The notes under the pieces are model-generated. The model ran no database searches. It was not told the DNA's origin and saw nothing but the letters and a program-made list of their open reading frames with translations. From Xanthomonas sacchari (GTDB lineage Bacteria > Pseudomonadota > Gammaproteobacteria > Xanthomonadales > Xanthomonadaceae): a stretch of DNA of 64,000 nt. Position numbers and translations under genes: made by a program. This document shows, in pieces, positions 55,134 through 62,264 of the stretch (position 1 is the first letter of the stretch; each line of letters starts with the position of its first letter). The DNA lies in the NCBI RefSeq assembly GCF_024266585.1, contig NZ_CP100647.1, positions 3,825,001 to 3,889,000 on the forward strand. The letters run 5' to 3'.

Positions 55134-56000
55134 TCAGCGATCGCTCTTGAGGTACTGCAGGAACGGATCGTTCTTGTCGAGCACAATCACGGCGTTGCCG
55201 TCGGCCATGGCGCCGCGATAGGCCTCCAGGCTGCGGTAGAAGGCGTAGAACGAAGGGTCGGCGGCGCCGGCCTTGCCGTAGACGCTGGCGGCCTCGGCAT
55301 CGCCCTCGCCGCGCAGCTTTTGCGCGTCGCGCTCGGCCTCGGCGACCAACACCGTGCTCTCGCGGTCGGCCTGGGCGCGAATGGTCAGCGCCTGCTCCTC
55401 GCCCTCGGCGCGCAGCTTGGCCGCTTCCTGCTTGCGCTGCGCGCGCATGCGCTCGTACACGTCGGTGATCACCTGGCTGTCGGTCGGCAGGTCGATCTGC
55501 TTGATGCGCAGGTCGACGATCTGCATGCCAAGGGTCTTGCTGGCCGCGTTGATCGCCACCAGCTGCTTGGCGATCAGTTCGCTGCGGTCGCCGGACACCA
55601 GCTGCTGCAGGGTGCGCGAGTTGATCTGGTTGCGCAGCGAGTCGGTGATGATCGGCGCCAGCAGGCTGTTGGCCACCTTCTCGTCGCCGCCGGTGGTGGC
55701 GCGGTAGAAGGCCCGCACGTCGGAGATGTAGCCGATCGCGAAGAAGCTGACGCTGACGTCCTTCTGCTCGGCGGTGAAGTAGCGCGCCGGGTTGGTGTCG
55801 ATCACCTGGAAGCGGCGGTCGAACATGCGCACCGACTCGACCAGCGGCACCTTGAAGTGCAGGCCCGGCTTGAGGTCGGCCCGCACCACGCGGCCCAGGT
55901 TCAGCACCATCGCCGCCTTGTCCTCGGGCACCACGAACACCGAGCTGAGCAGCGCGAACAGCGCGACCACGGCGATGCCCGCCCACAATGACATTTTCAT
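55134..56000 (-). CDS. hflC: Protease modulator HflC
   Basis: SPFH-domain (band 7) membrane protein, 288 residues, partner of HflK in the large complex that encloses and restrains the FtsH protease. N-terminal anchor VVALFALLSSVFVVPEDKAA, then the SPFH core with VRADLKPGLHFKVPLVESV near 35-53 and a long helical C-terminal half (QRKQEAAKLRAEGEEQALT). It ends in a DPFLQYLKSDR-type tail, as in family members. Its ATG overlaps the hflK stop by 4 bases. Confidence 0.96.
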   Translation of the reverse strand: MKMSLWAGIAVVALFALLSSVFVVPEDKAAMVLNLGRVVRADLKPGLHFKVPLVESVRMFDRRFQVIDTNPARYFTAEQKDVSVSFFAIGYISDVRAFYRATTGGDEKVANSLLAPIITDSLRNQINSRTLQQLVSGDRSELIAKQLVAINAASKTLGMQIVDLRIKQIDLPTDSQVITDVYERMRAQRKQEAAKLRAEGEEQALTIRAQADRESTVLVAEAERDAQKLRGEGDAEAASVYGKAGAADPSFYAFYRSLEAYRGAMADGNAVIVLDKNDPFLQYLKSDR

Positions 56001-57148
56001 CGCTGGATCTCCTCACGGCCGGTCGGGCGCGGCGTGCGCTCCGGGTTGCGGACACTCTCGGCCGAACTGCTGTTCAACGCCGGCATCAACACCTCCTGCG
56101 GCACCGTCGGCAACGATCCGCCGGTGGTCGGCGAGGTCGGCGGGGTCGACGCGGCCGGCGCCTTGCCCTCGGCCGGCATCGGCACGTAGATCAGCTGGCG
56201 GCCATCGCCGCCGATGACCTTGCGGTTCTGCGCCAGCACCTGCTGCACGGTCTCCAGCCACAGCCGCTTGCGGGTGACCTCCGGCGCGTTCTGGTACTGC
56301 TGCTGCAGCAGGGTGAAGCGCTCGGCGTCGCCCTGCGCGCGGGCGATCGCCGCTTCCTTGTAGCCCTCGGCCACGGTGCGGGTGCGCGCCGCCTGGCCGC
56401 GCGCCTCCGGCACCACCTTGGCGGCGTAGGCCTGGGCCTCGTTGATCAGCCGCTCCTTGACCTGCTGGGCGCCGTTGACCTCGTCGAAGGCCGACTTCAC
56501 CTCTTCCGGCGGCCGCGCGTCGGGCAGGGTCAGGCCGGTCACGATCAGGCCGGTGTGGTAGGCCTTCAGCGCGGCCTGCAGGCGCTCGCGCGCGGCCACC
56601 GCCATCGGCCCGCGGTTGTTGAGCACCGTATTGAGATCCGACCGGCCGATCTGCTCGCGCACCGCGCTCTGCGCGGCCTGTTCCAGCACCAGGTCAGGAT
56701 TGCGCGTGCCGAACACGTAGGTGCGCGGATCCTCGACGCGGTACTGCACGTTGAGCGAGACGTTGACGATGTTCTCGTCGCCGGTCAGCACCGGCAGCTG
56801 GCTGTCGAAGGTCTTGATGCGGGTCGCATCGACCTTGCGCACGGTCTCGATCGGCCACGGCAGCTTGAAGTTCGGGCCGGGCTGCAGGATCCGCGAGAAC
56901 TGGCCGAAGCGCAGAACCACGCCGCGCTGCTGCTCGCCGATCAACTGGAAGCTGCTGAACAGCAGCAGCAGTACCACCGCGCCCAGGACCCAGCGGCCGA
57001 TGCCGCCGCCGTCGCCGAACAGGTCCTTCAACGGACCGGGCAACCCGCCCCACTTTCCTCCCCCATTGCCGCCACGAGGCGCCCAGGGACCGCGCCCGTG
57101 ATTGTCCGGGCCGTCTCCGCCCTTGCCGCCAGGTGTATTCCAGGCCAT
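55997..57148 (-). CDS. hflK: Protease modulator HflK
   Basis: 383 residues. A Gly/Asn-rich cytosolic N-terminus (GPWAPRGGNGGGKWGGLP) precedes the membrane anchor LGAVVLLLLFSSFQLIGEQQ at about 55-75, then the SPFH domain (RFGQFSRILQPGPNFKLPWP) and a helical C-terminal region. Forms hetero-oligomers with HflC at the inner membrane around FtsH. The C-terminal ~40 residues are Pro/Ser/Thr-rich. Gene order hflK-hflC is conserved. It is divergent from the oxidoreductase gene at 57291. Confidence 0.96.
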   Translation of the reverse strand: MAWNTPGGKGGDGPDNHGRGPWAPRGGNGGGKWGGLPGPLKDLFGDGGGIGRWVLGAVVLLLLFSSFQLIGEQQRGVVLRFGQFSRILQPGPNFKLPWPIETVRKVDATRIKTFDSQLPVLTGDENIVNVSLNVQYRVEDPRTYVFGTRNPDLVLEQAAQSAVREQIGRSDLNTVLNNRGPMAVAARERLQAALKAYHTGLIVTGLTLPDARPPEEVKSAFDEVNGAQQVKERLINEAQAYAAKVVPEARGQAARTRTVAEGYKEAAIARAQGDAERFTLLQQQYQNAPEVTRKRLWLETVQQVLAQNRKVIGGDGRQLIYVPMPAEGKAPAASTPPTSPTTGGSLPTVPQEVLMPALNSSSAESVRNPERTPRPTGREEIQR

Positions 57149-57290
57149 GCATGCTCCAAGAAGGAAGGTGGCGACGCGTCGGTCACGCGCCGGTCACCGG
57201 ATAGTGAGTCGCCGATTCTACAAGATGGGGCAGACCCGCCGTTTCGAAAGGGTATCTTGGTGCATTCCTGCGTACCGACCAAGGTGTTCC

Positions 57291-58295
57291 ATGTCCGTTC
57301 CCGCCCAGTTCTCCGCCTTCCGCATCCACCAGGACGCCGCCGGCTACCACGCCGGCATCGCCCCGCTGTCGCTGGACCAGCTCAACGACGGCGAGGTGGT
57401 GATCCGCGCGGCCTGGTCCTCGGTGAACTTCAAGGACGCGCTGGCCGGCACCGGCCAGGGCAAGATCTTGCGCCGCTTCCCGCTGGTCGGCGGCATCGAC
57501 GTGGCCGGACACGTGGTCGCCTCCAGCGACCCGGCGTTCAAGGAAGGCGATGCGGTGCTGGTCACCGGCTGCGGCCTCAGCGAGACCCGCGACGGCGGCT
57601 ACAGCGAGTACGTACGCCTGGAGTCGAAGTGGGTGGTGCCGCTGCCGGCCGGGCTGAGCCTGCGCGAGAGCATGGTGCTGGGCACCGCCGGCTTCACCGC
57701 GGCGCTGGCGCTGCTGCGCCTGCTCGACAACCGCCAGACCCCGGCGCACGGCCCGCTGTGCGTGACCGGCGCCACCGGCGGGGTCGGCTCGCTGGCGATC
57801 GACATCTTCAGCCGCGCCGGTTTCGAGGTGCATGCGGTCAGCGGCAAGGCCGAGCGCGCCGAGCAGCTCAAGGCCTGGGGCGCCACCCAGGTGCTGGGCC
57901 GCGAGGCCCTGCAGACCACGCGGCCGCTGGACTCTGTGCGCTTCGGCGGCGGCCTGGACAACGTCGGCGGGACGATGCTGACCAGCCTGCTGGCGCAGAC
58001 GGCACCGTACGGCAACGTCGCCAGCGCCGGGCTGGCGGCGACCGCGGAGCTGGACATGACGGTGATGCCGTTCATCCTGCGCGGAGTGTCGCTGCTGGGC
58101 ATCGGTTCGGCCGGCACCGCCCGCGACCTGCGCGACCGCATCTGGCAGCACCTGGGCAGCGATTGGAAGCCGCGCCACCTGGACACGATCTGCACCCGCG
58201 AGGTGGACCTGGCCGGCCTGCCGGAGGTGTTCGCGACGATGCTGGCCGGGCAGTCGTTCGGGCGCACCGTGGTGCGGCTGGATCCGGGCGCGTAG
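57291..58295 (+). CDS. YhdH/AcuI-type acrylyl-CoA reductase-like oxidoreductase
   Basis: MDR-superfamily NADPH oxidoreductase without zinc, 334 residues. The YhdH/YhfP pattern is visible: SSVNFKDALAGTGQGKI near 43-59, PLVGGIDVAGHVVAS near 64, VTGCGLSETRDGGYSEYVR near 92 and GATGGVGSLAIDIFSRAGFEV near 155 (Rossmann loop). E. coli YhdH and relatives reduce acryloyl-CoA, removing a toxic electrophile; the same is likely but unproven here. ATG 57291 gives the family N-terminus. Confidence 0.92.
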   Translation: MSVPAQFSAFRIHQDAAGYHAGIAPLSLDQLNDGEVVIRAAWSSVNFKDALAGTGQGKILRRFPLVGGIDVAGHVVASSDPAFKEGDAVLVTGCGLSETRDGGYSEYVRLESKWVVPLPAGLSLRESMVLGTAGFTAALALLRLLDNRQTPAHGPLCVTGATGGVGSLAIDIFSRAGFEVHAVSGKAERAEQLKAWGATQVLGREALQTTRPLDSVRFGGGLDNVGGTMLTSLLAQTAPYGNVASAGLAATAELDMTVMPFILRGVSLLGIGSAGTARDLRDRIWQHLGSDWKPRHLDTICTREVDLAGLPEVFATMLAGQSFGRTVVRLDPGA

Positions 58296-58377
58296 CCACG
58301 CCGACGCTTTGTGACACGCAACGCTTTCCGCCTTCGCGCCGCTGCCACTACACTCGGAGCCTCCTAGGGGGAAGCAC

Positions 58378-58761
58378 ATGGCACGCATTCTGATCGTCGA
58401 CGATTCGCCGTCGCAGTTGCTGGGCATCCAGCGCATCGTGGAAAAACTGGGGCACGAAACGATCACTGCCACCGACGGCGCCGCCGGCGTGGAAGCGGCC
58501 AAGGCGGCCTTGCCGGACCTGGTGCTGATGGACGTGGTGATGCCCAACCTCAACGGCTTCCAGGCCACCCGCACCCTGCGCCGCGAGCCGACCACGCAGA
58601 ACATCCCGGTGATCCTGGTCACCACCAAGGACCAGGACACCGACCGCATGTGGGGCATGCGCCAGGGTGCCCGCGCCTACATCACCAAGCCGTTCTCCGA
58701 GGACGAGCTGCACGAGGTGATCGAGCGCGTGTTCAGCGGCGAGGATGCACCGAAGGGGTGA
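58378..58761 (+). CDS. Single-domain response regulator (PilH/CheY-like)
   Basis: 127-residue receiver domain without an output domain. The phospho-acceptor is Asp52 in LVLMDVVMPN; Asp8/Asp9 (IVDDSPSQ) bind the metal, and Lys104 lies in YITKPFSEDEL. VVMPNLNGFQATRTL and TTQNIPVILVTTKDQDTDR are typical of the PilH-like group in twitching-motility chemosensory systems. No histidine kinase is adjacent, so the partner is encoded elsewhere. GGGGAAG lies 5 bases before the ATG. Confidence 0.93.
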   Translation: MARILIVDDSPSQLLGIQRIVEKLGHETITATDGAAGVEAAKAALPDLVLMDVVMPNLNGFQATRTLRREPTTQNIPVILVTTKDQDTDRMWGMRQGARAYITKPFSEDELHEVIERVFSGEDAPKG

Positions 58762-58834
58762 GAAGCTGGGAGTGGGGAATCGGGAGTGGGGAATGGGGAC
58801 GGCAACAGCCGCTTCGTGTTCGCTGCGAGAGTGT

Positions 58835-58901
58835 CGTAAGAGCGGCTTCAGCCGCGACGGGCGTTACCGGTAAGGCCCGTCGCGGCTGAAGCCGCTCCTA
58901 C
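58835..58901. repeat. REP-like palindrome, near-consensus copy
   Basis: CGTAAGAGCGGCTTCAGCCG ... CGTCGCGGCTGAAGCCGCTC with a loop of about 13 bases; the clearest full copy in the window. Ends carry the GCCGCTCCTAC arm recognised in the IS110 target. Confidence 0.9.
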
Positions 58902-59055
58902 ACGGGTTGCGCGGTTTCGCGGGCGCGTGGCGCGCCAGGGCCGGTTCCGATGCGCGCTGCCGCTGCGACAGCACGCCGCAGCGGCTCGAACGCATTGACG
59001 TGTGCAGATGCATGACTGGGCCGAGACACCCTACGCGTGCAGCTACGGCCGGTTG

Positions 59056-59093
59056 ATCGGGACGGCGTCGCGGCTGAAGCCGCTCTTACAACG
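59056..59093. repeat. Half REP element
   Basis: GGGACGGCGTCGCGGCTGAA then GCCGCTCTTAC, a single arm of the palindrome. Confidence 0.7.
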
Positions 59094-59154
59094 CCACGGT
59101 GCGAGGGGACACCGCTTCTGCGACTCCCCAATCCCGACTCCCCAATCCCCGCAA

Positions 59155-60036
59155 TCAAACGACTTCGCCAAACGCCTTGGCCAACCCGCGATACGCCTTG
59201 CGCTGCGCTTCGGTTTCCGGCGCGGGCGCCAGCACTTCCAGTTCGACGATCTGGTCGCCCGGCGGGGTGCCGGGCAGGCCGCGGCCGCGCAGGCGCAGCT
59301 TGCGGCCGGCGTCCGATTCCGGCGGGATCTTCAGTTCCACCGGCCCGCCCAACGTCGGCACGCTGATGCTGGTACCCAGCGCCGCCTGCCACGGCGTCAC
59401 CTGCAGGGTGTAGAGGATATTGCGGCCATCGACCTCGAACTGGGGGTGCGCAGCGTACTCGATCTCCAGCAGCAGGTTGCCACCGCCGTTGCCCTGCCCG
59501 TTCAACCGGATCACCTGGCCGGGGCGCACGCCCTTGGGCACGCGCACGTCCAGTTGCTTGCCGTTGATGGTGATGCGCACGCTGTCGCCGGCATACACCG
59601 CCTCCAGCGGCACCGCCAGCTTGGCGCGGGTGTCGCCGCGCGGCGCGCCCGGTCCCGGGCCGGCGCCGCCCTGGCGGGCGCGCTGCTGGTGGGCGAACAG
59701 GCTCTCGAAGAAATCGCTGAAGCCGCCGCCGGCGCCGCCGTTGCCGAACACCTCCTCGAAATCGAAGCCCTGCGCGCCACCGTAGTTGGGCGGCGCGTGG
59801 AACTCCTCGCCCGGGCGGTAACCCTGCGCGCGCAACTGGTCGTAGGCGGCGCGCTTGGGCGGGTCGCGCAGGGCCTCGTAGGCCTCGTTGACGGCCTTGA
59901 ATTTCTCCTCGGCCCCAGGCTCCTTGCTGACGTCGGGATGGTACTTGCGCGCCAGCCGCCGGTACGCGGTCTTGATCTCTGCATCGCCGGCGCTGGGTTC
60001 CACGCCCAGGGTCGCGTAGTAATCCTTGAATTCCAT
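59155..60036 (-). CDS. cbpA: DnaJ-class co-chaperone, curved-DNA-binding protein A type
   Basis: 293 residues. J domain at 1-70 with the HPD motif at 33-35 (ARKYHPDVSK), a Gly/Phe-rich linker (EEVFGNGGAGGGFSDFFESL, about 95-115), then two C-terminal substrate-binding beta domains (AKLAVPLEAVYAGDSVRI onward). There is no zinc-finger Cys cluster, which separates CbpA from DnaJ. Acts with DnaK; CbpA also binds curved DNA in E. coli. It follows hsp20 on the same strand with a 136-base gap, and probably shares its heat-shock promoter. Confidence 0.94.
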   Translation of the reverse strand: MEFKDYYATLGVEPSAGDAEIKTAYRRLARKYHPDVSKEPGAEEKFKAVNEAYEALRDPPKRAAYDQLRAQGYRPGEEFHAPPNYGGAQGFDFEEVFGNGGAGGGFSDFFESLFAHQQRARQGGAGPGPGAPRGDTRAKLAVPLEAVYAGDSVRITINGKQLDVRVPKGVRPGQVIRLNGQGNGGGNLLLEIEYAAHPQFEVDGRNILYTLQVTPWQAALGTSISVPTLGGPVELKIPPESDAGRKLRLRGRGLPGTPPGDQIVELEVLAPAPETEAQRKAYRGLAKAFGEVV

Positions 60037-60172
60037 CCATCACCTCAAAAAAGAGTCGGCCCGCCGCCTTGCGGCAACGGGCCGGTTGCATGCGCTGCGC
60101 CATCGCCCGGCCATTCTACGGCCGACCGCAAGGGCGCGGCGTCGCGAGGGCGACGCCCCTGCGAGCGGGCGC

Positions 60173-60640
60173 TTACTGCACGATCGTGGTTCCGGTGTCG
60201 ACCTGAATACGGCGCGGCGTGCTCGCCGGACGCTTGGGAATGCGCACTTCCAGCACCCCATGGTAGCCGGTCGCGGAAATGCCGTCCGGATCGGCGCTGT
60301 CGGGCAGCGCGAAGCGGCGGTGGAAGCTGCCGTAACGGCGCTCGATGCGCGAGAACCGCTCGCTGTCGGCGGCCGATTCGCTCTTGCGCTCGCCCTTGAT
60401 CGACAGGATGCCCTTGTCCATCGACACCTCGATCTCCGACGGGTCGATGCCCGGCAGGTCGGCGTACAGCACGAAGCGCTCCGGCTCCTCCTTGATGTCC
60501 ACGCGCGGCACCCACTGCGCGGTGACGACGGCCGATTCGTCGGTGCCGCCGTTGGGGTCGAAGAAACGGTCGAACACCTGCTTGATCTCGTTCTGGAATG
60601 CGGCCTGGGCCGGCCACTGGCGATAACGGACGATGCTCAT
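60173..60640 (-). CDS. Hsp20/alpha-crystallin small heat-shock protein
   Basis: 155-residue ATP-independent holdase. The alpha-crystallin domain runs about 45-140, with VDIKEEPERFVLYADLPGID and SFHRRFALPDSADPDG, and the GVLEVRIPK strand. N-terminal YRQWPAQAAFQNEIKQVFDRFF is the variable arm controlling oligomer size. It binds unfolding proteins and hands them to DnaK/CbpA systems, one of whose co-chaperones is encoded next. A sigma-32-like promoter lies about 85 bases upstream. Confidence 0.96.
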   Translation of the reverse strand: MSIVRYRQWPAQAAFQNEIKQVFDRFFDPNGGTDESAVVTAQWVPRVDIKEEPERFVLYADLPGIDPSEIEVSMDKGILSIKGERKSESAADSERFSRIERRYGSFHRRFALPDSADPDGISATGYHGVLEVRIPKRPASTPRRIQVDTGTTIVQ

Positions 60641-60722
60641 CGTGGTCTCCTGAAACGTGAATGAGGTACATCCCCGAGGGGACGGTTCGCGGCGGCGGGG
60701 CCGGCCCGCCGCGCATGCCTCT

Positions 60723-60751
60723 CACATAGGCCTGCCGCGGCGCTTTTCAAG
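60723..60751 (-). promoter_or_regulatory. Sigma-32 (heat-shock) promoter of hsp20
   Basis: On the minus strand CTTGAAA (60751-60745), a 14-base spacer, then CCTATGTG (60730-60723). These match the heat-shock consensus CTTGAAA-N11-16-CCCATNT with one mismatch in the -10. Confidence 0.75.
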
Positions 60752-60809
60752 GCGTTGACGCCGCCTTCCCATTTCCGTTTCTAGACTCGATTCATCCAAG
60801 GAGCCCGAC

Positions 60810-61292
60810 ATGCCCATCCAGACCGGCGAACGCATTCCCGAAGTGGTGCTGCAGCGCATCCGCGACGGCGTGGAAGCCGTGGACACGCGCACCCTGTTCG
60901 ACGGCCGCCGCGTGCTGCTGTTCGCGGTCCCCGGCGCCTTCACCCCGACCTGCTCGGAGAAACACCTGCCCGGCTACGTGGAACACTTCGAGGAATTCCG
61001 CAAGCGCGGCATCGAGGTCTACTGCATGGCGGTCAACGACCCGTTCGTGATGCAGGCCTGGGGCAAGAGCCAGTTGGTGCCGGACGGCCTGCAGATGTTG
61101 TCCGACGGCAACGGCGACTTCGCCAAGGCGCTGGGCCTGGAACTGGACGCCAGCAGCTACGGCATGGGCGTGCGGGCACGGCGCTTCGCCCTGTACGCCG
61201 ACGACGGCGTGGTCCGCGCGCTGTTCGTCGAGGCGCCCGGCGAATTCAAGGTCTCCGCCGCCGACTACGTCCTGCAACATCTTCCCGACTGA
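60810..61292 (+). CDS. Peroxiredoxin (Prx5/AhpE-like)
   Basis: 160-residue thiol peroxidase. The peroxidatic Cys48 is in PGAFTPTCSEKHLPGY, the family signature (PxxxTxxC). EVYCMAVNDPFVMQAWGK and DGNGDFAKALGLELD follow as in the Prx5 group. The resolving Cys could be Cys in VYCMAV near 72, otherwise it is a 1-Cys enzyme that uses glutathione or a glutaredoxin. A second iron/oxidative-stress gene, the ferritin-like protein, follows after 38 bases, so both likely answer to oxidative stress. Confidence 0.95.
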   Translation: MPIQTGERIPEVVLQRIRDGVEAVDTRTLFDGRRVLLFAVPGAFTPTCSEKHLPGYVEHFEEFRKRGIEVYCMAVNDPFVMQAWGKSQLVPDGLQMLSDGNGDFAKALGLELDASSYGMGVRARRFALYADDGVVRALFVEAPGEFKVSAADYVLQHLPD

Positions 61293-61330
61293 TTCCCTTA
61301 TCCCTTACCCACCACAGGAAACGGCCAGCC

Positions 61331-61915
61331 ATGTCCAACAAGCCAGCCTCCCCGAAGACCGACGCCAAGCCGCTGCAGCACACCGCCGGCCTCACCGACA
61401 CCGCCACGCTGCGCGCCAATGCCCGCCAGAGCATCGAGGACGGCGCGATCACCAAGAGCTACAGCGCCGATCGCGAGGCGGTGATCAAGATGCTCAACGA
61501 CGCGCTCGCCACCGAGTACGTGTGCGTGCTGCGTTACTACCGCCATTACTTCATGGCCGCCGGCATGCTCGCCGACGCGGTCAAGTCCGAGTTCCTGGAA
61601 CACGCGCAGCAGGAGCAGGCGCACGCGCACAAGCTGGCCGAGCGCATCGTGCAGCTGGGCGGCGAGCCGGACCTCAATCCGGACACGCTGACCGCGCGCT
61701 CGCATGCCGAATACAAGGAAGGCGAGGACCTGCGCGACATGGTCAAGGAAAACCTGATCGCCGAGCGCATCGCCATCGACAGCTATCGCGAGATGATCAA
61801 CTTCGTCGGCGACAAGGACACCACCACCAAGCGCATCCTGGAAGAGATCCTGGCCCAGGAAGAAGAGCACGCCGACGAATTCTCGGACATGCTGGAAGGC
61901 TGGATCGGCAAGTAA
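61331..61915 (+). CDS. Ferritin-like/bacterioferritin-type protein
   Basis: 194 residues, four-helix ferritin-like fold with an extended N-terminus (~50 residues, Ala/Thr-rich). Di-iron residues are visible as TEYVCVLRYYRHYF (Glu near 61), EHAQQEQAHAHKLAERI (Glu and ExxH near 85-100), then ENLIAERIAIDSYREMI and ILAQEEEHADEFSDML (EExH near 182). The heme Met of classic bacterioferritin is not obvious. Role: iron oxidation and storage, limiting Fenton chemistry, beside a peroxiredoxin. Confidence 0.9.
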   Translation: MSNKPASPKTDAKPLQHTAGLTDTATLRANARQSIEDGAITKSYSADREAVIKMLNDALATEYVCVLRYYRHYFMAAGMLADAVKSEFLEHAQQEQAHAHKLAERIVQLGGEPDLNPDTLTARSHAEYKEGEDLRDMVKENLIAERIAIDSYREMINFVGDKDTTTKRILEEILAQEEEHADEFSDMLEGWIGK

Positions 61916-61940
61916 GCCGGACAGGCTTTCACTCCTCTCG

Positions 61941-62005
61941 CAGGAGCGGCTTCAGCCGCGACAGGCCGTCTCGATGGCGCCTGTCGCGGCTGAAGCCGCT
62001 CCTGC
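61941..62005. repeat. REP-like palindrome
   Basis: CAGGAGCGGCTTCAGCCGCG ... CGCGGCTGAAGCCGCTCCTG with a GACAGGCCGTCTCGATGGCG loop. It lies just after the ferritin-like gene and may shield its mRNA end. Confidence 0.85.
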
Positions 62006-62067
62006 GCCGTTTCTGGCCGGGGTTTCGCGCGCGTGGCGCACATTGGCGTCCGCCAGCCATGGCATGG

Positions 62068-62264
62068 CCTTTTGTGGGAGTGATGAACTGGCATGCAGCC
62101 GCGACGCGCGAAGTGGCGTGCCTGCCGATGGCGCAATGCGTCGGGACTGAAGTCCCTCCCACAGTGAATCCGGCGTCGCAAGCCCCTGTGGGAGCGACTT
62201 CAGTCACGACGGGCGGTACCGGGAACGCTGATTTCAACCGAAGTCGCTTCGTTCCGGTCCCCGC
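62068..62264. repeat. Diverged repeat segments before PBP1C end
   Basis: Half elements such as GGGACTGAAGTCCCTCCCAC (62142-62161) and GTGGGAGCGACTTCAGTCAC (62189-62208) belong to the same repeat family with a different arm sequence. The rest of the gap holds no gene. Confidence 0.5.

Larger units (their letters stand above)
58762..59154. other. Repeat-rich gene-free region
   Basis: 393 bases made mostly of repeats: a GGGAATCGGGAGT-type array (58767-58800), a full REP palindrome (58835-58901), a half REP (59056-59093) and a second AATCCCC array (59115-59152). No gene is supported. Confidence 0.75.

Noticed and set aside
58762-59154. CRISPR-like array
   Set aside because: The repeats are palindromic or short tandem elements without regular unique spacers, and there are no cas genes.
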